Shown piece after piece: positions 33,441-40,303 of a stretch of DNA of 40,303 bases; position 1 is the stretch's first letter, and each line of letters begins with the position of its first letter. Source of the DNA: Erysipelotrichaceae bacterium (GTDB lineage: Bacteria; Bacillota_I; Bacilli_A; Erysipelotrichales; Erysipelotrichaceae). Location of the stretch: the NCBI GenBank assembly GCA_003510215.1, contig DOKQ01000143.1, forward strand, positions 1-40,303, given 5' to 3'. The translations under genes were made by a program, and so were the position numbers. The notes under the pieces are model-generated. The model saw nothing but the letters and a program-made list of their open reading frames with translations. It ran no database searches and was not told the DNA's origin.

Positions 33441-34568
33441 TTACCTTAACACTGAAGCCGCAATGACCATACGCTGAACTTCAGATGTCCCTTCATAAAT
33501 TTCGGTGATTTTTGCATCTCTCATCATACGCTCGACGGGATACTCCCGGGTATAACCATACCCTCCAAGAAGCTGAACAGCTTGTGTAGTCACTTTCATG
33601 GCTGTTTCTGAGGCGAATAATTTTGCCATGGCAGCTTCTTTACTGAAATTTTTCTGAGTATCCTTGGCTTTGGCAGCTTGATACACAAGCAAACTTGCGG
33701 CCTCAATCGACGTAGCCATATCTGCAAGGATAAATTGGGTATGTTGGAAATTGGAGATTGGCTGATTGAATTGTCTTCGCGATTTTGTGTATGTGACAGC
33801 TTCCTCGAAAGCTCCCTTGGCAATACCCAATGCCTGAGCCGCAATCCCGATACGTCCGCCATCCAGCGTGGACATGGCGATTTTGAAACCCTGACCTTCT
33901 TGTCCAATCAAATTTTCCTTAGGTACTTTTACCTGATTGAATATCAGCTCACACGTACTTGAACCACGAATCCCCAGTTTCTTCTCTTTTTTGCCAAAAG
34001 TGAATCCTTCCCATCCTTTTTCAACCACAAAGGCACTGATACCTTTTGTTCCTTTGGACGCATCGGTCATGGCAAACACAATGTATGTATCCGCATAGAT
34101 CCCATTTGTAATGAATATTTTGCTTCCGGTTAGAAGGTAATAATCTCCCTGCTTGATGGCAACGGTTTTCTGTCCGGACGCATCGGTTCCAGCATTGGGT
34201 TCTGTTAATCCAAATGCACCAAGTTTTTTGCCGGTGTTGAGGTCCATTAAATAGGTTGTCTTTAAATAATCTGTGCCAAATGCATAAATAGGGTAACTGG
34301 CTAGCGAGGTGTGTGCGGAGAGAATAACACCGGTAGTCGCACAGACTTTACTCAGTTCCTCAACACAGAGGACATAAGCCATCGTATCTGCGCCACTACC
34401 ACCTAAATTCTGTGGGTAGGGGATTCCCATCATGCCACAGTCAATCATTTTTTTCACGGTTTCCTCTGGGAAACGTTCGTGCTCATCGATCTCACTGGCC
34501 AATGGCTTAACATAGGTTTCTGCAAACGTTGAAGCAAAAGATCGGATTTGTGTGTATTTCTGTTCCAT
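33441..34568 (-). CDS. Short-chain acyl-CoA dehydrogenase (butyryl-CoA dehydrogenase type)
   Basis: 375 aa, usual family length. FAD-binding and substrate segments are AFGLTEPNAGTDASGQ, FITNGIYADTYIVFA and QLLGGYGYTREYPVERMMRDAKITEIYEGTSE at the C-terminus. The catalytic base would be Glu359 in IYEGTSE. It oxidises acyl-CoA, or reduces crotonyl-CoA in butyrate formation, with EtfAB as electron partner. The start overlaps the maoC stop by one base (TAATG) and follows AAGGAG. The pathway direction is unknown because thiolase, hydroxyacyl-CoA dehydrogenase and CoA-transferase genes are absent from the window. Confidence 0.92.
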   Translation of the reverse strand: MEQKYTQIRSFASTFAETYVKPLASEIDEHERFPEETVKKMIDCGMMGIPYPQNLGGSGADTMAYVLCVEELSKVCATTGVILSAHTSLASYPIYAFGTDYLKTTYLMDLNTGKKLGAFGLTEPNAGTDASGQKTVAIKQGDYYLLTGSKIFITNGIYADTYIVFAMTDASKGTKGISAFVVEKGWEGFTFGKKEKKLGIRGSSTCELIFNQVKVPKENLIGQEGQGFKIAMSTLDGGRIGIAAQALGIAKGAFEEAVTYTKSRRQFNQPISNFQHTQFILADMATSIEAASLLVYQAAKAKDTQKNFSKEAAMAKLFASETAMKVTTQAVQLLGGYGYTREYPVERMMRDAKITEIYEGTSEVQRMVIAASVLR

Positions 34569-34999
34569 TAGGACTGCTCCTTTTTTGGAGGCATGATTTC
34601 TGCCTGACCACTGACAACAAGTACACCTTGCTGGTTAAATGCTTCGGTCAAAAGAGTCACACGATTGCGATCCTCATTTTTTTCAATAATCGTTGCTTTT
34701 GCGGTAATGAAATCATTGAGATAGACGGGTGCGAGATAGCGGATCTGCTGATTAAGATAAATGGTCCCAACCCCTGGAAGTTGAGTTCCGAGTAAGGTAG
34801 AGAACAGCGAAGCCACGAAATGTCCGTGGGCGATGCGATGTTTAAATCTTGTGGATGAGGCATAATTTTCGTCAAGATGGATGGGGTTATTATCGCCGCT
34901 CAATTGTGCGAACAAGACAACATCCTCCTCTGTAATCTGTCGGGTTATACTTGCTGCATCCCCCAGATGTAACTGTGTCATACATTTTCCTAGTACCAT
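34568..34999 (-). CDS. MaoC-family hydratase (R-specific enoyl-CoA hydratase-like)
   Basis: 143 aa with a single hot-dog domain. LGDAASITRQITEEDVVLFAQLSGDNNPIHLDENYASST and HRIAHGHFVASLFSTLLGTQLPG hold the catalytic Asp (near 31) and His (near 36) of (R)-hydratase motifs. The family hydrates trans-2-enoyl-CoA to (R)-3-hydroxyacyl-CoA, or the reverse. The ATG at 34999 is preferred, because AAGGAGG lies 7 nt before it; the longer frame to 35065 would overlap the promoter. It is the first gene of the acyl-CoA unit. Confidence 0.85.
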   Translation of the reverse strand: MVLGKCMTQLHLGDAASITRQITEEDVVLFAQLSGDNNPIHLDENYASSTRFKHRIAHGHFVASLFSTLLGTQLPGVGTIYLNQQIRYLAPVYLNDFITAKATIIEKNEDRNRVTLLTEAFNQQGVLVVSGQAEIMPPKKEQS

Positions 35000-35012
35000 A
35001 GTGTCCTCCTTG

Positions 35013-35036
35013 AAACATGAATCATCTTTCATGTTT
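35013..35036. promoter_or_regulatory. Perfect 24-bp palindromic operator in the maoC leader
   Basis: Arms AAACATGAA (35013-35021) and TTCATGTTT (35028-35036) are perfect inverted repeats around a 6-bp centre. The element touches the -10 box (35042-35037) and ends just before the Shine-Dalgarno, so a bound protein would block transcription. The size and form suit a TetR- or GntR-like dimer; a fatty-acyl-CoA-responsive repressor is a reasonable guess from the operon content only. Confidence 0.7.
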
Positions 35037-35065
35037 AGCATACATCTGTGTGATATAATTGTCAA
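35037..35065 (-). promoter_or_regulatory. Promoter of the maoC-acd-etfBA unit
   Basis: On the minus strand TTGACA (35065-35060), 17 bp, TATGCT (35042-35037). Confidence 0.65.
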
Positions 35066-35105
35066 TCAATAGTTCAAAAATTCGCAAATTATTTCTTTTG
35101 AACTG

Positions 35106-35114
35106 TGTTATAAT
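35106..35114 (+). promoter_or_regulatory. Extended -10 promoter of the HAD gene at 35135
   Basis: TG-T-TATAAT about 20 nt before the start codon, with no clear -35 box. Confidence 0.5.
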
Positions 35115-35134
35115 AGGGCGCAGAGGTAAAAAGA

Positions 35135-35941
35135 ATGAAATTATTTGTTAGTGATATTGATCATACACTCTATGATCCAATTAAAAAAAGCATCCATCAG
35201 AAAAACGTGGATGCACTGATTGCACTTCAGCAACAGGGTATTAAAGTAGCGCTTGCGACCGGTCGTATCGCAGCGGGTGCCTATCATGTAGCTAAACTCG
35301 TTGAATTGGATAAGTTTGACGGGTACATTATTGCCAGTAACGGAGCTCAGATTTTACATTATGATCACGGTGAGTTAAAAGAAATCCATGCCCAGCGAAT
35401 TGACCGTAAGATTATCTTTGAACTGCTTGATTTAGCTAAACTGTTTAACTGTGATTTTGCCTGTGAGCAAGATGGATACATGGTTGCCAATGCATACAAT
35501 CGCGGTATTGAGTATGATCTGACTCTTGCCAATATTGATGTTCTGATTTCTAAAACAAGGGTTGAAGAGTATATCAAAGCAGATTCACTTAAATGTCAAT
35601 TTACAGGTGATGAAGAAAACATGATTAAACTTCATGCAAATCTACCGGATAGTTCGGGGTGTGAATTCTTTGAACACGGAGCTATGTTTATTGATGCGGC
35701 TTCTGTCGGTATCAATAAGGCCATCGGGATAGATGTCGTTTGCGAGCATATCGGGATTGATTTTTCTGATGTAGCTGCGATAGGTGATGCGGATAATGAT
35801 ATAGCCATGTTAAAAAAAGCAGCAATTTCTGCTGCTGTAAGTAATGCGAAGGAAGAAGTTCTGTCGATTGTGGACCATGTAGTACCTTCAGTCGAAGCAG
35901 CGGGTGTTGCTGAATTTGCAAAAATGTTTCTAACCGTGTAA
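35135..35941 (+). CDS. Cof-type HAD hydrolase with DIDHT motif I
   Basis: A 268-aa HAD subclass IIB protein. Motif I is FVSDIDHTLYD (nucleophile Asp7), with His where most members have Gly (DxDGT). Motif II is LATGR and motif IV is GDADNDIAMLKKA. Cap domain ~80-185. Substrate unknown. It is divergent from the maoC unit and overlaps the convergent transporter gene by 12 bp. Confidence 0.88.
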   Translation: MKLFVSDIDHTLYDPIKKSIHQKNVDALIALQQQGIKVALATGRIAAGAYHVAKLVELDKFDGYIIASNGAQILHYDHGELKEIHAQRIDRKIIFELLDLAKLFNCDFACEQDGYMVANAYNRGIEYDLTLANIDVLISKTRVEEYIKADSLKCQFTGDEENMIKLHANLPDSSGCEFFEHGAMFIDAASVGINKAIGIDVVCEHIGIDFSDVAAIGDADNDIAMLKKAAISAAVSNAKEEVLSIVDHVVPSVEAAGVAEFAKMFLTV

Positions 35942-37246
35942 CTGCTGCAACATATCCTCGTGCTGTTTACTTGTGAAATGATAGAAGAACATGGGGATAA
36001 GGCTTAGAATACTTGCGACAGCAGGTAGTAGACTGATTAACCAGAAGATACCGCTAAGAGCCTGTGCGCTTTGAGCGGTATTTTCTATAAATCCCACATA
36101 AGTCAATACAAGACCAATCGCAAAGGTAGCAAAAGCTGTCTGAAGTTTCGTTGTAAATGTGTGCAATGAGAAACAGACGCCTTCATATCGACGTTTGGTA
36201 TAAAACTCAAGGTAATCAACAGAATCGCCCACAAGCGCATAGGTGATTACATCGTTTGCCCCCATGGACATACCGGCAAGAAATAGGAAGAAAAAGACGA
36301 GGACCATGTTTTGATAGCCAATAAGAAACATAAGCAAATGGGCAATGGCTCCAAAGACAAGGCTTCCCATATATACCTGCTTCTTTGTAAAGTACTTGAG
36401 GAACCAGGGCGTAATCATCATGGCCACAATCATTGAGGCGATGAGTATCCCTCCAAGAAGAGAAAAGTACGCTTCGTTGCCCAAATTATACTTGGCAAAA
36501 TAGGTGCCGGCAGCTCCAAGTCCCATCCGAAAAGCACCGAGCATTCTTGAGGATTGAAGTAACAAGAGGGGTTTATTCTTTTTAGCAATCTTGAAGTTTT
36601 GTATTAACGAGGTTTTTTCCTGATGATCACTCACACGTTCTTTGGTTTTAAAGAAGGCAAGAAAAAACAAAGATCCACCAATCACAGACATAAAGATGGC
36701 AGAAACCAGATACCCTGTGGCATTTCCACCAAAGGAGGCTATAATCAGCGGAGGTACGACAATCGCAATAGCCATCCCAAGATTACAGAAGATTCGAGCA
36801 ATCGAGACAAGGCTCATGCGTTCTTTTAAATCCTGTGTCATCGCAGCGGACAATCCCCAGTAAGGAACGTCTGAAACCGTGAAAATCATACCCCAGGCAA
36901 TGTAGGTCACATAAGCATAGAGCAGTCGGGTAGACATCGCTACATCTGGAGTAAAAAATGTGAGAATGGTAAAGGTTGCCATCGGAATAGGGACCGCAAA
37001 CAGGTAAGGTCGAAGCTTTCCCCATCGGGTCCGCGTATTATCCACAATCGATCCCATGATTGGATCGTTGATGGCATCCCAGACACGTGCCACAAGCATC
37101 AGTGTACCCACAGCAGCAGGGAGCAGTTTCATCATGTCTGTATAAAAAATCATTATGTACGTCGCAGAAAAGTTGTAAATCATGTTTTGTCCTAAACCCG
37201 CAAGAGAGTAGGAAATCTTTTCAGATTTTGTTAGTTTTTGATTCAT
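35930..37246 (-). CDS. GPH-family (MelB-like) sugar:cation symporter
   Basis: 438 aa, about 12 membrane helices. The glycoside-pentoside-hexuronide signature is clear: VARVWDAINDPIMGSIVDNTRTRWGKLRPYL after helix 2, and FTVSDVPYWGLSAAMTQDLKERMSL later. These transporters move glycosides, xylosides or glucuronides with Na+ or H+. No glycosidase lies next to it, so the sugar cannot be assigned. The start follows AAAGGAG on the minus strand. Confidence 0.9.
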   Translation of the reverse strand: MNQKLTKSEKISYSLAGLGQNMIYNFSATYIMIFYTDMMKLLPAAVGTLMLVARVWDAINDPIMGSIVDNTRTRWGKLRPYLFAVPIPMATFTILTFFTPDVAMSTRLLYAYVTYIAWGMIFTVSDVPYWGLSAAMTQDLKERMSLVSIARIFCNLGMAIAIVVPPLIIASFGGNATGYLVSAIFMSVIGGSLFFLAFFKTKERVSDHQEKTSLIQNFKIAKKNKPLLLLQSSRMLGAFRMGLGAAGTYFAKYNLGNEAYFSLLGGILIASMIVAMMITPWFLKYFTKKQVYMGSLVFGAIAHLLMFLIGYQNMVLVFFFLFLAGMSMGANDVITYALVGDSVDYLEFYTKRRYEGVCFSLHTFTTKLQTAFATFAIGLVLTYVGFIENTAQSAQALSGIFWLISLLPAVASILSLIPMFFYHFTSKQHEDMLQQLHG

Positions 37247-37316
37247 GTGAGATCTCCTTTGTTACGTTTAGTTTAGCAAGTTTTACTTAGAAAAGAAATA
37301 AAAATCTCATGGTTTC

Positions 37317-37345
37317 TTGACACTTTGATGTAAAATCAATAGACT
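37317..37345 (+). promoter_or_regulatory. Promoter of the 53-aa protein gene
   Basis: TTGACA (37317-37322), 17 bp, TAGACT (37340-37345); the start codon is about 19 nt further. Confidence 0.45.
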
Positions 37346-37364
37346 GAAGAAAAGGAGTTTTTAA

Positions 37365-37526
37365 ATGAATCAGAAAGTGCATGACCATATTGTAAAGCTA
37401 AGTATTTTAAGCAGTGAATTACTCGAATGTGTCCAATGGGAGCAAAGTGAGGATCTTGTTATGATTCACCAGTTAGCCTTGCGATTACAGGATGAAATAA
37501 GTGAAGTTATTCGACTAAGTGAGTAG
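37365..37526 (+). CDS. Small helical protein, 53 aa
   Basis: 53 aa, acidic, mostly alpha-helical by composition: MNQKVHDHIVKLSIL, then ELLECVQWEQSEDLVMIHQL and LRLQDEISEVIRLSE. The Shine-Dalgarno AAAGGAG is 8 nt before the ATG. It has its own promoter-like element and a terminator whose left arm is coding, which supports a real single-gene unit. Not recognised; there is no membrane helix or DNA-binding motif I can defend. Confidence 0.6.
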   Translation: MNQKVHDHIVKLSILSSELLECVQWEQSEDLVMIHQLALRLQDEISEVIRLSE

Positions 37527-37545
37527 GAATAGCTTCACTTTTTTT
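37500..37545 (+). terminator. Intrinsic terminator overlapping the end of the 53-aa gene
   Basis: A 13-bp stem with one G.U pair, AGTGAAGTTATTC (37500-37512) with GAATAGCTTCACT (37527-37539), followed by T6. The loop contains the last codons and the stop. Confidence 0.8.
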
Positions 37546-37573
37546 CTATTAGAAAGTGAAAGGAGGTAAGAGT

Positions 37574-37702
37574 ATGATAACAACGACCGCAATGCTGACG
37601 TATGTGGCTGTAGGCGCTGGGATAGCTGCCATCATCAAGATTCTTTTTTCTGCCAGTGGTAAAGTTCAGTTTCCAGGATTTAGTGCTCAATGGGGTAAGT
37701 AG
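37574..37702 (+). CDS. Small membrane protein, 42 aa
   Basis: 42 aa: a single hydrophobic helix (YVAVGAGIAAIIKILF, ~10-25) followed by a short tail SASGKVQFPGFSAQWGK. AAAGGAGGT lies 9 nt before the ATG. Its stop is 3 bp before the radC start, so the two genes are probably transcribed together. No promoter is obvious between the terminator at 37545 and this gene. Function unknown. Confidence 0.6.
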   Translation: MITTTAMLTYVAVGAGIAAIIKILFSASGKVQFPGFSAQWGK

Positions 37703-37705
37703 TCA

Positions 37706-38389
37706 ATGAAAGTAAAAATGGCGGATTTACCACCATATCAGCGACCAAGAGAAAAGGCCTTAATCAGTGGAATTGAAAGTCTGAGTGATGAGGAAGTGCT
37801 TGCACTGATTTTGCGAAGTGGTACCCGAAGTGAATCGGTGCTCGATTTATCGGTACGGATTTTGCGCATGGTCCAATCTTTAAGTCAGCTTCCTCGACTC
37901 TCATACTTTCAGCTGATGCAGATTCCGGGTATCAAAACAGCTAAGGCGATGGAACTGATGGCCGTCTTTGAGTTGTCCAAGCGGGTGTTGCGCAGTTCAA
38001 TGATGGATAAAAATGTGATGAACTCTCCTGAACTTTTGATCCATTGGTTAAAAAGTGAGGTTGGATACAAGCATCAGGAACATCTGATGGCCATTTATCT
38101 GAATACACAAAATCAGATTGTGTCCTATAAAACGTTGTTTGTGGGTACATTGGATAAAAGTGTGATTCACCCAAGGGAAATTTTCAGGGAAGCCGTAGAA
38201 TCAAGTGCCTCACGTTTACTTGTTATTCATAATCATCCATCGGGCAGTATCACACCGAGTCAAGCGGACATTGAAGTGACGGCTGTTTTAAATGAGGTCG
38301 GACAGCTGATGGGGATTCCGCTGTTGGATCATTTGATTGTAACAGATTCAGGATATTGTTCTCTACGTCAAAACATGATAATTGATTGA
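37706..38389 (+). CDS. radC: RadC-family JAB1/MPN-type protein
   Basis: 227 aa. The N-terminus (MKVKMADLPPYQRPREKAL...LSDEEVLALILRSGT) and a helix-hairpin-helix (FQLMQIPGIKTAKAMEL, ~69-84) precede the metal-binding JAB motif HNHPSG (175-180) with downstream Asp188. The family was linked to DNA repair, but its biochemical role is unsettled. The start at 37706 fits the usual MK.KDLP N-terminus. Synteny with mreCD is classical, although mreB is missing between them. Confidence 0.93.
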   Translation: MKVKMADLPPYQRPREKALISGIESLSDEEVLALILRSGTRSESVLDLSVRILRMVQSLSQLPRLSYFQLMQIPGIKTAKAMELMAVFELSKRVLRSSMMDKNVMNSPELLIHWLKSEVGYKHQEHLMAIYLNTQNQIVSYKTLFVGTLDKSVIHPREIFREAVESSASRLLVIHNHPSGSITPSQADIEVTAVLNEVGQLMGIPLLDHLIVTDSGYCSLRQNMIID

Positions 38390-38414
38390 AAGGTAAGGCG
38401 ATTCACCGTATAAT
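38385..38414 (+). promoter_or_regulatory. Promoter of mreCD
   Basis: TTGAAA (38385-38390), 18 bp, TATAAT (38409-38414), overlapping the end of radC. Confidence 0.55.
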
Positions 38415-38429
38415 GTAGATGGTGATTTT

Positions 38430-39293
38430 ATGCGACGTCTATCCGTATTTCAAAAAGTACTTTTAATAGCTATTACAATCGGACTTTCCATTGTAGTTGT
38501 TTTTGGTTTTTTAAGAACAAGCAAACCCATCGCGATGCTCTCAAATGCAAGCTATGGGTTCTTTTCCATGGTTCGATTTTCTTTAATAGAACAACCCATT
38601 CGCTCAGTGACGGGGTTTTTCGATGATATCATTCGTTTCTATGAGCTTCGTGATGAAAACGACCGTTTAAAACAGGACCTTGATATGCTTGCTCTGTACA
38701 AAGCAGAACTGGAAGAGGCATACCGTCAGATCGCAGCCCTTAAAGAGTTGTCTTCTGTAAAACTGGCATCCAATGAGTTTGAGTTATTACCGGCGACCGT
38801 CATGGTACGCTCCTATGATGTCTTCAACTCAGCACTGACGATCAACGTTGGATCAAATGACGGTGTGGAAGTTGATATGGCAGTTTCAAGTTCAAAAGGT
38901 CTGATTGGTAAGGTGAGTGAAGTTTACTCCAATAGCTCCGTGGTTCGACTTTTAACGACTGAACGCTCCAATCACAAGGTAGCCGTGCGAATACAGACAT
39001 CACCCTCCACCACAGCTGAAGCTATTTTGGAGCGTTACGACCGCAATCAGGAGGCTTTTGTGCTTACACTGCTTGATACAGGTTCGACAATTCTTCCCGA
39101 GATGACGGTCATTACTTCAGGGTTGGGTGGCGTTTATCCTTCAGGACTTCTGGTCGGTAAAGTATCTGAAGTTCAGGAGTTAACCAATGCCATTGGTCTT
39201 CGTATCCTCGTTAAACCAAGTGCCTCCTTTTATCAGTTTGATTATGTGTTTGTAGTCAAACGTGCTATCGTAGCCCAAGAGGAGACACCATGA
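38430..39293 (+). CDS. mreC: Rod shape-determining protein MreC
   Basis: 287 aa. One N-terminal membrane helix (VLLIAITIGLSIVVVFGFL, ~10-28), a coiled coil (~65-105, RFYELRDENDRLKQDLDML), then the extracellular beta-rich MreC domain (VGSNDGVEVDMAVSSSKGLIGKV, STILPEMTVITSGLGGVYPSGLLVGKV). MreC organises the elongation cell wall machinery with MreB, MreD, RodA and PBP2. The start ATG at 38430 has GATGGTGAT upstream, a weak ribosome site. It overlaps mreD by an ATGA. Confidence 0.93.
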   Translation: MRRLSVFQKVLLIAITIGLSIVVVFGFLRTSKPIAMLSNASYGFFSMVRFSLIEQPIRSVTGFFDDIIRFYELRDENDRLKQDLDMLALYKAELEEAYRQIAALKELSSVKLASNEFELLPATVMVRSYDVFNSALTINVGSNDGVEVDMAVSSSKGLIGKVSEVYSNSSVVRLLTTERSNHKVAVRIQTSPSTTAEAILERYDRNQEAFVLTLLDTGSTILPEMTVITSGLGGVYPSGLLVGKVSEVQELTNAIGLRILVKPSASFYQFDYVFVVKRAIVAQEETP

Positions 39294-39835
39294 TTCATTT
39301 TCTATTCTTTGGGGCGGTTTTCCTGCTTGATTTACTCTTGATGACCCTTTTGCCCATTGATTTTTCATCTATGAGATTTGTGTTCATTCCATCGACGATG
39401 TTTATCTTTATGATTTACTGTGCCCGCACGTATTCGTTTAAAAAATCGATGCTACTGGCTCTTGGACTCGGATTTCTCTATGATTTACAGCTATTTCAAC
39501 AGATGTTTGAGTTAACTTTGGTTTATGTAACGGTTATGCTAGTGGCAAAACAGTGGTCGAATCATCTTTCTGAAAGTATGTTTGAGACTATCACACTTGC
39601 TCTGGTTACCTTATTTTTAAAGGAGTGGCTTTTGTTTGTCGGGCTTCGATTGACTCAGGTAACTGAATGGCATTTCTTTGATTGGATGGCGTACCGAGTA
39701 TTTCCTACTTTGCTTTTAGCCACATTGCTCTCCGTGTTTGTTTATGGCTGGTATACCATGTATGATCAGATTATGCTGGATATTACATCTAAAATCCGCC
39801 GAAGTGAAAAATTGCGTTGGTATCAACACAAGTAA
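39290..39835 (+). CDS. mreD: Rod shape-determining protein MreD
   Basis: 181 aa, about five membrane helices, typical MreD size. Conserved features are few; the first helix (FFGAVFLLDLLLMTLLPID) and GLGFLYDLQLFQQ in the middle are consistent with the family. It is identified mainly by its position after mreC, the ATGA overlap and its topology. Confidence 0.85.
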   Translation: MIHFLFFGAVFLLDLLLMTLLPIDFSSMRFVFIPSTMFIFMIYCARTYSFKKSMLLALGLGFLYDLQLFQQMFELTLVYVTVMLVAKQWSNHLSESMFETITLALVTLFLKEWLLFVGLRLTQVTEWHFFDWMAYRVFPTLLLATLLSVFVYGWYTMYDQIMLDITSKIRRSEKLRWYQHK

Positions 39836-39846
39836 GAAGGTAATTT

Positions 39847-40303
39847 ATGAAACGTTTCTTTGCAACATTAAAATCATCGTGGTCTACGCAGGATACGATG
39901 CCACTTTTATTAAAGATACTGATGATTGTTACAATTGTGTACGTTATTTCAATCAGTACATCTTTTTGGCTGATGTTATTCAGTAAGGTTCGAAGAATTC
40001 TGACACCATTTATTCTAGGATTTCTGTTCGCTTATCTTTTAAATCCTTGGCTGCGTTTTTTATCCAGAAAGAAAATATCAAAAAAGGTGAGTGTACCACT
40101 GACGCTGCTGGTTATTTTTGTGGGCTTATTTTATCTTTTAACTTTAATCTTACCTCGGTTGTACGTTGATTTTTTAAGTTTTATCCAATCGCTGACACTT
40201 TCAGTCAACCAGGTGTTTGATTGGTATCGTCAGACCATTGACCGTGATCTATCACCATTTATGATTGCCTTAAATGATGCTCTTTTGGATTCAATCAATA
40301 ACT
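39847..40303 (+). CDS. AI-2E family transporter (3' truncated by window end)
   Basis: The first ~152 residues of a UPF0118/PF01594 membrane protein. After a positive N-terminus and helix (KILMIVTIVYVISISTS) comes the family block FILGFLFAYLLNPWLRFLSRKKISKKVSVPLTLL, followed by a third helix (VIFVGLFYLLTLILP) and the start of the long soluble loop. Family members export small molecules or antiport Na+/H+; the AI-2 role applies to few. AAGAAGGT precedes the ATG, 11 bp after mreD. The frame is open to the window end. Confidence 0.85.
   Translation, partial: MKRFFATLKSSWSTQDTMPLLLKILMIVTIVYVISISTSFWLMLFSKVRRILTPFILGFLFAYLLNPWLRFLSRKKISKKVSVPLTLLVIFVGLFYLLTLILPRLYVDFLSFIQSLTLSVNQVFDWYRQTIDRDLSPFMIALNDALLDSINN

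Noticed and set aside
1..40303. CRISPR arrays, transposases, prophage, integrase or toxin-antitoxin genes
   Set aside because: No regularly spaced repeats, transposase-like products or phage modules were found; the region is ordinary core chromosome with a sugar-uptake locus.
1..40303. tRNA or rRNA genes
   Set aside because: Gene-free stretches are short and are accounted for by promoters, terminators and the two leader elements; no tRNA-like cloverleaf was noticed.

Overview
The window reads as chromosomal DNA of a low-to-mid GC Bacillota, most likely an Erysipelotrichia-type gut or host-associated lineage. The pointers are the gmk-priA-rsmB-rlmN-prpC-prkC-rsgA-rpe-thiN-rpmB order of Bacillota, a T-box leader, a PyrR-type attenuator, cre-like sites and mannose-family PTS genes. 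The genus is inference; no rRNA or tRNA gene is present to settle it. Coding density is high and nearly every transcription unit ends in a clear intrinsic terminator.

Layout. 1-3.2 kb: the 3' part of a SOUL-family gene, a UPF0316 membrane protein, and two related unknown four-helix membrane proteins flanking a lipoprotein/metallopeptidase pair. 3.4-10.0 kb: an amino-sugar PTS locus in two transcription units (agaS, IIA, yajC, gatZ/kbaZ; then IIB, IIC, IID) around a divergent AraC-type regulator, with two cre-like boxes before IIB. 10.1-12.7 kb, minus strand: rqcH (ribosome rescue) and a Gfo/Idh/MocA oxidoreductase. 12.7-22.7 kb: the conserved housekeeping run from gmk to rpmB, covering GMP phosphorylation, replication restart, rRNA methylation, the PASTA kinase/phosphatase pair, ribosome assembly GTPase, pentose epimerase and thiamine pyrophosphokinase. 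22.8-25.7 kb: a divergent ftsA, ftsZ and an unknown gene. 25.8-26.65 kb: two tiny paralogous proteins (46 and 43 aa) and a SHOCT/YvlB-like protein under one strong promoter. 26.7-31.6 kb: a Cof phosphatase, a T-box-controlled MetNIQ-type amino acid importer and a uracil permease behind a PyrR-type attenuator. 31.7-35.0 kb, minus strand: maoC, acyl-CoA dehydrogenase, etfB, etfA behind a promoter carrying a perfect 24-bp palindrome. 35.1-40.3 kb: a Cof phosphatase, a GPH-family sugar symporter, two small proteins, radC, mreC, mreD (no mreB between) and the start of an AI-2E family transporter cut by the window end.

No CRISPR array, transposase, prophage block or recognisable defence island is visible. 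The points most likely to be new are the micro-protein pair with its YvlB-like partner (25.8-26.65 kb), the FtsA with eroded nucleotide-binding motifs, the palindrome at the fatty-acyl operon, the pair of related membrane proteins near the left end, and the off-by-one specifier region of the T-box.
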